A program made the translations under genes and the position numbers. From a bacterium (GTDB lineage: Bacteria > UBA10199 > 2-02-FULL-44-16 > JAAZCA01): 64,000 bases of DNA. The first letter of the stretch is position 1, and every line of letters starts with the position of its first letter. Positions 17,343-26,800 of the stretch are shown here, one piece after another. The DNA is taken from positions 72,001-136,000 of the forward strand of contig JAJZQH010000012.1 of NCBI GenBank assembly GCA_021810905.1, in the 5' to 3' direction. Below the pieces are notes generated by a model. It did not search any database. It was not told the origin of the DNA and worked only from the letters and a program-made list of their open reading frames with translations.

Positions 17343-18884
17343 ATGGATGAAATCATCTCAATCAATCCCGCAACGCTGGAGGTTATCGGGCGTACGCCGG
17401 CCACCTCTTCCGCCAAGGTGAAGGAATACGTTGCGGCGGCCAGGGCCGCACAGCCCTCATGGGAACGCCTCGGCTTTCGCGAGCGCGGCATTTATCTCCT
17501 TCGCGCGCGTGAGTACCTCCTCGACAACATCGACGCCATCGCCCACACGATCACCACGGATAACGGCAAACCGCTGGCCGAGGCGCTCACTGCGGAGATC
17601 TACCCGGTGGCGCACCTTCTGCATCATTTCGCCCACGACACCGAACGCGCTCTCAGGGCATATGATCTGCGGATCGGCATCATGCGCATGCTCATGCGCA
17701 GATCGCGGATCACGCACAAACCCCTGGGCGTCGTAGGGATCATCAGCCCCTGGAACTATCCGTTCTCAATCGCTGCAGGCGAAGTCGCAATGGCGCTGGT
17801 ATGCGGTAACGCGGTGCTGCTCAAACCTTCTTCAGCCACTGCGCTCGTTGGCAATGCCATCGAAGAGGTTTTTGCAGCCGCGGATTTTCCACCCGACATC
17901 TTCAGGCACATCCCGGGCGATTCATCCACCGGCCGCGCGCTCATAGAATCAGGAGTCAATAAACTCGCATTCACAGGCAGCGTGGGAGTCGGCAGAGAGG
18001 TGATGCGCGCAGCCTCCGATCACCTCACACCGCTCGTGCTCGAGCTGGGCGGAAAAGATCCGATGATCGTGCGTGCTGACGCGGATCTCGACCAGGCCAC
18101 CAGCGGTGCGGTCTGGGGGGCGTTCACGAACGCGGGCCAGTGCTGCGCGTCCGTGGAACGCTGCTACGTGCACGAATCGATCTTCGACGAATTCGTGGAG
18201 TTCGCGGTGAGAAAGGCGCTCGCACTCAAAGTGGGCAACGGCCTGGACCCGGACGTGGACATCGGTCCGCTCACCACGAGCGCGCAGCTGGAGCACGTGG
18301 AGGCGCACGTGCTCGACGCACGCGCCCGCGGCGCGACAATACACTGCGGCGGCGAACGTCTGCGCGACCGCATGGGCTACTTCTTCCCGCCGACGATCAT
18401 CACGGGCGCGGATCACAGCTTCCCCTGCGTGCGTGATGAAACCTTTGGCCCGCTTCTGCCTATCATCCCTTTCTCCGAGGATCGTCAGGCGATATTGCTC
18501 GCGAACGACAGCGCCTACGGGCTCACGGCTTCGATCTGGACGCGCGATCTGAAGGCGGGGCAACGCATGGCCCGCGAGCTGTCAACAGGCACCGTCACGA
18601 TCAACGACTGCGTATTCACGCATGCCCTGCCGCAGACGCCCTGGGGCGGAGTCAAGAACACGGGCTTCGGCCGTTCGCACGGACATTTCGGGCTTCTGGA
18701 ATTCACTCAGATCCATCACGTTCACACGAACCCGCTGCGCCACAAGGACATCTGGTGGTACAAATACGACATCGCCTTCTACCGCGGATTCGCAGAGCTC
18801 GCCCGCAAACTCACCGGCGGCCTCATCTCACAGGCCAAGGCCCTGCCCGCATTCGCAAAACGCTGGCTCTCGCCAAGGCTGTAG
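17343..18884 (+). CDS. NAD(P)-dependent aldehyde dehydrogenase
   Basis: This 513-residue enzyme belongs to the aldehyde dehydrogenase superfamily and oxidises an aldehyde to an acid with NAD(P). The conserved blocks are ISPWNYPF (cofactor binding, near residue 140), FTGSVGVGREV, the catalytic Glu in LELGGKDP, and the catalytic Cys in NAGQCCAS near residue 265. The C-terminus has a 50-residue extension (HKDIWWYKYDIAFYRGFAE onward) seen in fatty- or aromatic-aldehyde types. The substrate cannot be told from the sequence. The ATG at 17343 lies directly after the heptad repeat and has no clear ribosome-binding site. Confidence 0.93.
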   Translation: MDEIISINPATLEVIGRTPATSSAKVKEYVAAARAAQPSWERLGFRERGIYLLRAREYLLDNIDAIAHTITTDNGKPLAEALTAEIYPVAHLLHHFAHDTERALRAYDLRIGIMRMLMRRSRITHKPLGVVGIISPWNYPFSIAAGEVAMALVCGNAVLLKPSSATALVGNAIEEVFAAADFPPDIFRHIPGDSSTGRALIESGVNKLAFTGSVGVGREVMRAASDHLTPLVLELGGKDPMIVRADADLDQATSGAVWGAFTNAGQCCASVERCYVHESIFDEFVEFAVRKALALKVGNGLDPDVDIGPLTTSAQLEHVEAHVLDARARGATIHCGGERLRDRMGYFFPPTIITGADHSFPCVRDETFGPLLPIIPFSEDRQAILLANDSAYGLTASIWTRDLKAGQRMARELSTGTVTINDCVFTHALPQTPWGGVKNTGFGRSHGHFGLLEFTQIHHVHTNPLRHKDIWWYKYDIAFYRGFAELARKLTGGLISQAKALPAFAKRWLSPRL

Positions 18885-18908
18885 CCATCTCACGCACGCA
18901 AGCTCCCT

Positions 18909-19076
18909 GCCAGTGCGCAGGCTCCGTGCCACAGAGTACGCGAGGGCCCCTCCCTTCCGCCTGGCGAACGGGAACGCGTCGGTCTGATATCCGCTGATAT
19001 GCGCGCATGAGGTTGTTCTCTTCGGTGTCGATTCGTCCCGCCGGAAGGGAGGAGGGACAGCGTATGCTCGGCACAG
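18909..19076. repeat. Inverted-repeat element, copy 3
   Basis: The left arm from about 18923 (CCGTGCCACAGAGTACGC, then CCCCTCCCTTCCG) pairs with the right arm around 19022-19075 (TCGGTGTCGATTCGTCCCGC, then CGGAAGGGAGGAGGG and TATGCTCGGCAC). It lies between two convergent genes and may act as a bidirectional terminator as well as a dispersed element. Confidence 0.65.
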
Positions 19077-19105
19077 ATTTCGCTGGATGCGTGAAGCCCT
19101 GAGTT

Positions 19106-20407
19106 TTACACGCCTTTGAGGATTCGGAGGGTTACCGCTACTATTCCCATGATCGACATGATGAGCAGCGCGCCGTAGAAGACTCGCGTGATCCAGCGCG
19201 TGGGGCCTGGACGCGCGAGGTTGCCCCAGCTCCACCAGGGTATGAATTGATATGGCAGCTCTTCGGGTTCGGCGTCCTTTTCGAAGAAGCCTCCGAAGCC
19301 GCCGCCACCGCCGTGTCGCGCTCTCAAATGCTTCGCCTTTTGCGCGAGCTGCGCGTCCACCGGCAAGCCAAGCGCTTCCGCTGCACGCGCCTCTGCCTGG
19401 CCGCCCATGAACTTGCCCTGCGTGGGCAGCATGGACGCGATGAAGTCGCGGCCTCGCGACGCCGCAAGCGCAAGGTACATCAGCTCCTCGCCGGTGAGTT
19501 TGCCCAGCATCTCCGCCCGCACCGCATCGCCGGGCAGCATCGCCTTCAGCTTTGCGAGCGCTTCGGCGAAGATCGAAAAACGGATGAATTTTTCCACGCG
19601 GCCATCGGTCAGCCGCATGTCGCCGATGAAGATACCCTTCTCGCCGCGGGTAATCACGCCGCGCATGAGGAAATCCTGTATCTCATCGAAGAGCACCTTC
19701 TTCTGCACGGTGCGATCCAGAAAATTCTTGAAGAACGCCTTCCACTCGGCTTCAGTCTTGGGGAGGAAGTGCGGCTTGCCGTCCGCGCTCTCGTGCGCCA
19801 CCTGCCTGCCCTGCTCGAATCGCGCGACCACCATCTTCTCGAACGCGGTGAGCATCTGATCCACGCGCTCTGCGGCGGCCTTCTGCTCGGCGCCGCCTCC
19901 CAGCTTGTCGCGGGCAGCGAGATAATTCGCGTACGCGCGATCCTTTGCCGACACGAGTTTACCATCCTTCATGAGCAGGCTGGAGGCCTCTTCCTTAGCA
20001 GATTTGCCGCCCTCCTTCTTGGCAGCATCCTTGGCCGCATCTTTTACCGCGTCTTTCACCGCTTCCTTCGCGGTCTCCTTAGCCGCCTTCTCCGCAGGTT
20101 CGCCCTGGAACTGGTCGCGGCGATCGTCGATGACGCGATCCTTGCCCGGCAGCCTGAACTGCTGAAAGGCCATGACCGCGTCGAGTTTTTTTACGAGGTT
20201 CTGGAAGAAAGGGAGCTGCTGGGCGAGCTCGAACGGATGCTGCTTCACCACCTCCTGGAACTGCATCTCCGCCTGCTGGATCTGTTCGGCAGGCGCGCCC
20301 TGATGCACCAGATCCATCCATTTCTGGAGGCTATCCCGGACTGAAACGTTCTGCGCGGCCGGGCTCACCGAAGATTTATCGTCCTGTGGCATACCTGCTG
20401 CTAACAC
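19106..20407 (-). CDS. Orphan C-tail-anchored protein with Lys/Ala helix
   Basis: This 433-residue protein is of no family I know. The GTG at 20407 is chosen because GGAGGT lies eight bases before it; a further ATG is at 20392. Residues 105-140 form a charged Ala/Lys repeat (AKEAVKDAVKDAAKDAAKK), probably a long helix. Residues 150-330 look alpha-helical and contain RGVITRGEKGIFIGDMRLTD. A glycine-rich linker (GGGGGFGGFF) leads to one C-terminal membrane helix (FYGALLIMSIMGIVAVTL). The bulk is therefore probably cytoplasmic and tail-anchored. Two candidate promoters lie upstream, one sigma-70 type and one sigma-28-like. Confidence 0.65.
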   Translation of the reverse strand: MLAAGMPQDDKSSVSPAAQNVSVRDSLQKWMDLVHQGAPAEQIQQAEMQFQEVVKQHPFELAQQLPFFQNLVKKLDAVMAFQQFRLPGKDRVIDDRRDQFQGEPAEKAAKETAKEAVKDAVKDAAKDAAKKEGGKSAKEEASSLLMKDGKLVSAKDRAYANYLAARDKLGGGAEQKAAAERVDQMLTAFEKMVVARFEQGRQVAHESADGKPHFLPKTEAEWKAFFKNFLDRTVQKKVLFDEIQDFLMRGVITRGEKGIFIGDMRLTDGRVEKFIRFSIFAEALAKLKAMLPGDAVRAEMLGKLTGEELMYLALAASRGRDFIASMLPTQGKFMGGQAEARAAEALGLPVDAQLAQKAKHLRARHGGGGGFGGFFEKDAEPEELPYQFIPWWSWGNLARPGPTRWITRVFYGALLIMSIMGIVAVTLRILKGV

Positions 20408-20432
20408 GTTGATTTACCTCCGCTTTTTCTTA

Positions 20433-20460
20433 ATTATAGCGGATTTGACGCAAAGGACAA
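20433..20460 (-). promoter_or_regulatory. Sigma-70-type promoter
   Basis: On the minus strand TTGTCC, 16 bases, then TATAAT lie about 25 bases before the GTG start at 20407. Confidence 0.6.
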
Positions 20461-20479
20461 CACTTATCCCTTCATTATA

Positions 20480-20508
20480 TTATCGTCAGGGAGTGACCCG
20501 AAAGTTGC
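20480..20508 (-). promoter_or_regulatory. Sigma-28-like promoter motif, 13-base spacer
   Basis: On the minus strand GCAACTTT, 13 bases, then GACGATAA. The spacer equals that of the motif at 971. It is a weaker example because a good sigma-70 site lies nearer the gene. Confidence 0.4.
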
Positions 20509-20571
20509 TGGCAATAGGAATAAAAATCCGACCGTCTTATCGACTGCCCCATGATAACAAACAAGCTGCGC

Positions 20572-20868
20572 CTATGGAGCCTCACCAGGCACGTCCGGAG
20601 CCTCCGCCATCGGAGCGACATCTTCCTGCTGCATCATGCGGTCGTCCATCTCAATGTTTTTTTCCAATGCCAGCTGCGCCATCTGCTGCTCGCGCTCCTC
20701 TTCGAGGCGCAACTGCTGATCTTCCTGCTGAATGAGCTTGTCGTCAGGGTCGAGGATATCCGCCACGACATCCTGCGGCTCCTGTGACACAGACGCTTGC
20801 TGGGAACTCCCTCCGCAACCGGCTATCAGGAAAAGCGATAAGGTCGATATCAGTATAAGGATGTTCAT
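20572..20868 (-). CDS. Small lipoprotein with charged coiled region
   Basis: The 98-residue precursor has a short signal sequence ending in the lipobox LIAGC, so Cys-18 should be lipidated. The mature part is acidic and rich in Gln and Glu. Residues 45-75 (QQEDQQLRLEEEREQQMAQL) should form a helix or coiled coil. It starts 15 bp after the end of the giant lipoprotein gene and is probably in the same operon, so it may assist or anchor that protein at the outer membrane. That link is inference. Function unknown. Confidence 0.75.
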   Translation of the reverse strand: MNILILISTLSLFLIAGCGGSSQQASVSQEPQDVVADILDPDDKLIQQEDQQLRLEEEREQQMAQLALEKNIEMDDRMMQQEDVAPMAEAPDVPGEAP

Positions 20869-20883
20869 TCTGACCCTCCATTC

Positions 20884-23800
20884 TCAAGCTGGTTTTTTCC
20901 ACTGACCCGAAGACAGGACGTTGCCTGAGGCATCGAGCTTTTCCCAATCATAGCTCATCAGGACGCCTGTGGAATCGTAGACAAAATTTCGATATCTCAT
21001 TTTATACAAGAGGATATCAAGGGCGCCGTAGTTCTCCCGATCGTACTGCGTCACTCGGTTCTTCTCGTCATAAAGATAGTTCGAGTTGCGATAGCCACCC
21101 GAGATGGCGCCAGCGGAATCGTAACTCGTATATCTGAGCACTGACGTATGTCCGGAGCTGTCGAACTCGTACTGATACAGATTCAAGAGCTGGCCGGCTG
21201 GACCGTAATTCGAGAGCTCATAGGAGTTCACCTTTCCTTCCGGCCCATAGGAATAATTGCGGACTTCGACCCTGCTGACAACATTCCCCGATGCGTCATA
21301 ATTCTCCCGATCGTACTGCGTTGTACGGTTTTTCTCATCGTAGAGATAGTTCGAGTATCGGTAGCCACCAGAGGGGTTGCCAGCCGAATCGTAACTCGTA
21401 AAGGTGATCGCTGACGTACGTCCGGAGCTATTGAACTCATACTGATACCGATTCAGGAGCTGACCGGCGGGCCCGTAATTCGAGAGCTCATAAGAGCTCA
21501 CCTTTCCTTCTGGCCCGTACGAATAATTGCGGACCTCGCTCTTGCTGACGAGATTGCCCGAGGCGTCGAAATTCTCCCGATCGTATTGCGTTGCCCGGTT
21601 TTTCTCATCATAGAGATAGTTCGAATACCGATAACCGCCGGTGCTGTTGCCTGCGGCATCGTAAGTCGTCAATCTCATGGATGACACGCGTCCGGAGCTG
21701 TCGAACTCGTACTGATACAGATTCAAAAGCTGGCCGGCGGACCCGTAATTCGAGAGCTCATAAGAGCTCACCTTTCCTTCTGGCCCGTACGAATAATTGC
21801 GGACCTCGCTCTTGCTGACGAGATTGCCCGAGCCGTCGAAATTCTCTCGATCGTATTGCGTTGCCCGGTTTTTCTCATCGTAGAGATAGTTCGAGTAACG
21901 ATAACCGCCGGTGCTATTGCCTGCGGAATCATACGTCGTATACCCGAGCACCGTCCTGCGCCCCGCGTCGTCAAACTCGTACTCATACCGATTCACGAGA
22001 TTGCCGTCGGAACCGAAGTTCGAAAGCTCATAGGAGCTCACCTTGCCCTGCGGCCCATAGGTGTAGTTGCGGACTTCGACCCGAGCGGTAAGACTGTCGG
22101 AAGCGTCGAAATCATCCCGGTCGTACTGCAACGTGCGGCCCTGGTCGTCATAAAGATAATTGGAGTACAGACGCCGTGAGGTCTGAAGTCCGTTTGCATC
22201 GTAAGAGACCGCTTCGTTCGTGAGCACGGCTCCCTTCTCGTTGAAGGTGTACGTTGTCCTGGTCACCAGCTTGTTGTTCGCATCGTAATCATACCGCACA
22301 TAGCCCTGCGTCTTGCCGCTGCTGTAATACTGATAGTCGCGATACTCGAAGCGCCGAACGAGATTTCCGGCAGCGTCATAATCCGCGCGATCATACTGCA
22401 TCACGCGGCCCAGCTCGTCATACGCATAATTCGAATACTCATAGGACTGCGTTACAGCGCCGTTCGAATCATACGTCGTAGAGACGTTTCCGGTGACCTT
22501 TCCCTTCTCGTTGTACGTATATTCGAGCTGTCGCTGCAGCGCACCGGAGCCGTTGTAGTCGCGCCTCTTGTATCCTGAGACGACGCCATTTGCGTAATAA
22601 GTGTAATCGAAATATTCATACTTGATGGTGACGTTCCCCGCGCCGTCGGAGATCGTCAGCCAGTACCCAGTGTACCTGTTGGAATCGGCATACGTGAACT
22701 GCTCGTAGCTGTACGTTGAAGTCACGTTTCCCGAAGCGCCATAGTTCGTGAGCGTATATCCCAGACTCCTGCCCTTCTCGTCGTAGGTATAATCGTCGTA
22801 GACAATGGAACGCGTTATGTTGCCACCTGCATCGTAGTAGACGACCTTGTAGTAGATAGTGCGGCCGCTCGCGTCTTTGAGCCTGACGTTCGAATCTGAG
22901 TTATCGCCGACTCCATCCTTGTCGGCATCCTGTGATTCATTCGGATCGAGCGGGAAGGCATCGGAGCTATCCGGCACACCGTCATCGTCGTCGTCATCGT
23001 CTTCGTTGTTGCCGATGCCATCCTTGTCCGTATCGAGATACTCGGAAGGATCGAGCGGAAAGGCGTCGACGCCGTCAAGATGGCCGTCGAGATCGGTGTC
23101 GGCCACGTTCGGTTTCGTTCCATACGCGATCTCGTCGCGGTTGTTCATTCCATCGGCATCGAGGTCGGCATCGCCATCAAGATAAGTGATGACCACGTCA
23201 CCATTGGATGTTGCACCCGCGCCATTCGCGACGCTCACTTGATACGCCCCGGCAGCAAGCCTCGGCAGATTGCCTTCTATATAGGTACTGTCCGCAACAA
23301 GGCTGTTTTGCAGCATCTGCCCGCCGATAGTCACAACGGCATCCGAGGTGAATCCGGATCCGAAGACGGTTACAACCCTGTTGTCCTCATTGGCCAGTGC
23401 GTAATCGTTCTGGAGATGCGAAACATGCGGGACGCTGCCGCTCGCGACCACGCTTACATCAACGAGGTTCGTGAGCAGACGCGACGGGTAGATCATGAGG
23501 CGCAGCTGATAATGTCCCTCTGGAACAGCCGTCTTGAGCTGGGCGACGAGCTCGGTATCCGACCAGGACGTATAATTGAACGGCCGATAAAGTCCCACGC
23601 CCAGGATGAGATCAATCGTGCCTGGCAAAGATTCTCCCATATTCCCAAATCCCCTGCCCCTGATCGTGACAGTCTCGCCAGGGGTAAGAACGCGCGGAGA
23701 TATCGAGTCGATCTTCGGAGAGAGGCCGGCATACTGATCGGCATTCGCGCTCCTGCCCGAGGGTTCCGGCTGATAGATGCTCTCATTATTGGTGACGGAC

Positions 23801-26800
23801 ATCGGGTATGCTCCGGCAAGCTCGTCCAGCATAACCGTTGCTATAGTAGTACTGTCGACGGGCTGACCGAGGAACACGATATTCTCAATGCTCGATGTGT
23901 CTTTATTCGGCGAAGAGATGCCCAGATCAAAGTATCCAGAGCCCTTGCCGATCATGTCGATGCGATAATCGCTCCCCACGCCCGCATTGGCGATGGAGAC
24001 GACTTCCACCTCCTCGGAGCCGCCCTTGAGGACGTGATAGTCCACCTCCGGGATATCGTCGTTGAAGGTCCCGAACGGTCCAACGCCCGAACGCCTGCCC
24101 GATGCATCCGTGACCAGTGAGTCCACAGGGCAAGCGAGTTCGACGACCGTATGATTCGTCTCGGTCGGAGTCAGATAGTCAGCATAATAGACCGGAATGA
24201 ACGCTGAGTAGCTCTGTATGGTAGCTCCCTGTCCCTTAATGACCTTGCTCAACATCTGCTTGCTCTCATTGAGATCTCCGCCGCTTGCGGCATTGAGATT
24301 CACGTTGCGATGCAGGCTCAGGTGGAGATGATTTGGCCAAGTCTTCAATCCTCCGGTTCCACCGACCTGACCGATCTTCTCTCCGACCTCAACGTATTTT
24401 CCGATAGCCGGTTGCGGATTGTCTTTGTCCCAGGCCTGCAGATGCGCGTATCGGAGAGTAAAGTTCGAATCGATATCGGACTGAATGATGACCTCATTGC
24501 CAAAACCGTCGTATGCCCCGCTGAACACCACGACGCCAGAAAAGCCGGCCAGCGCATCCGAGCCAGCATCGGCGTCGTCGGCTACGTTCCAATCCAGCGA
24601 GTCAAAGTCTCCTTTGACGTGATACTGGCTCACGCAATTCTTTGGATATTTTTTCATGAGACAATACAGGTGATCCGTCTTGGCCTGCGAGCTGTCCCAG
24701 GTGAATCCATCGTCTCCACTGCACGGTTCGCCGTCGGCATCTGAAGACTCGCCATTCGCGCACTTCCCCTCGACCGTGTACCATTCGAGATCGGTCTGCA
24801 TCGGCGAGAAGATCCTCGTGTTGGAACCCGTTGGATCCAACTTGAAGTTGGCCGGATAACCCGCTATCTGGCCGTTGTTATAGCGAAGCCTGAGGTCGAT
24901 CTTCGTCGTCTGCTCTATATTGCTTCCGTTCAACCCGACGTACCATTTGCCTGCCTTGGCATTGTAAATCGTAACGGATTCGAGCGAGCCCTCGAGGTAT
25001 GGCGCAACGAGCACCGGATTTGTTTCGTCCAGTTCCGGGTCCTTGTCGGTCGCCGTCACCAGATCGGCGAGTTTCTTGACGTCATCCTGCGTGACCTCCG
25101 AACCCTGTTTCAGATAGAGATCGACGTCTGTTTTCTTCGAATTTTTTCCGACCCCGGCTATCTGCACGGTCAGCACGTCGACGTCCTCATTGAGCGTAAA
25201 GGAATAATTGAGCAGATCGTCCTGCTTGACCTCGATATCCCTGCAACCCTTGTTATTGCGCAATTCCTTTCTCGCGCAATAATCCCTGGCATCGCCGCTC
25301 ACGCCCGATTCTGAAATATCGAAGAATTTCGTCTCGGAATCCGCACTGCATACGATGAACGGCAGCACGGCAAAGACGCAGGCATTGAGCTTGTATTCAT
25401 ACGATCCGTTCGCAAGCGACGCGACAGTTGCAGATGTTCCGCCAACCAGGGTCGACGTATCCCTGGCATCGCCGCTCTTTTTTGATTTGAGCATATAGAA
25501 TGTAGCGCCCTGACTCGCGTTCCAGGAAATAGTCACGGAGTTACCCGAGACCGTATGGTTCATACCGGTCACCACGGCGGGTTTGTTGCTCTCCGCGGCT
25601 ATTGAAAAACCGACCTTGTCTGACGAAAGGCCGTCATTGCTATTGAGGACGACTCGAACTTCATATGACCCGGGCGCAAAAAGATGCGTCCAGCTCAGCG
25701 TATTGTCGGCCGTTGACATGGGACCGATCGAATCGGAGTAATTCCAGGTCGGCGATGAATATTCTTTCCACGCCACGATATATCCCTGGATGTGTTGATC
25801 CACCGGATTCTGCTGCCACCGCACCGTCACATTGCGCCCTTCCGACTGCGCGACTCCTATCTGGCATACGACTCCAGCAACCTTCGTCAATGGCGATGAA
25901 CTGCTTCCGGTCGAGGACTCGCACAGGCCGTTGCTGACGTCGCTCGTAATATCGGCGTAAACGTCACCGCCTGTCCATTTATGGATTTTACCTCCTGCAT
26001 CGACGAGATCCGCGAGATAGTACGGCGTGTTGTTATTGTCATAGATGATGGTTGGGAATGTCGAGATATCCTGCGGCGATGAAATATCGCTTATCTTGGT
26101 CATATACGGATCGACGGAGGTATTGGTATAGAGGTCTCCCGATATATAATCATAAATGTCGCCCACGTACCCGTAGGCGCCATCCGAACCGCCCGTGCCG
26201 TTATACCAGGCGATCGGATAGTACCAGTTCTCGACAATCCTCTTGTCGAGATCGCATTCGGAGGTGACCCCGGCGATATTGGTGGCCCAGCGGTCGTTTA
26301 ATTTTTCCACGGCCTTTTCAATGTTGGTCTTCCAGCTCCCCGAGACCGCCTGCGCACGCGTGGCGTCAGAGAATTCGATGTTGTCCCTGTCCGAGACGTC
26401 ACCGCTGACGGGAATTGTGATCTGCATGATCCCGATTCCGATGCTCTTGATGCTCGAGCAGGTGGCGTCGGTGTCGTAGCCGTACTTCGCATCGCCTTTG
26501 GCATAGGCAAAATCAAAAGTGCCGCCGCAGTAAGTCTGAGAGCCATCGGCGTCCCAATATTGACGCCAGCCGGATTCCTTAAAGGCGATTGCCTTGAGGA
26601 TGACAGGCGGAATATCATGAATCGCGGCGATATTCAGGATCTCGTCGCTGATCTCTTTGTAGGTCGGGTTGTCGGTGTCAACCGTCTGTATGCCATCGGG
26701 CGGAGTGGTCGGATTATTGACTGAAATCATCGCCCATATTTTGCTGGTAGACCATGAATTGTCCGCTGCGCGAATTTGAATGATTTCATTGGCAGGTCCG

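Noticed and set aside
19247-20344. Long plus-strand open frame opposite the tail-anchored protein
   Set aside because: It is the antisense of a gene with a good ribosome-binding site, a membrane helix and promoters, and has no recognisable domain.
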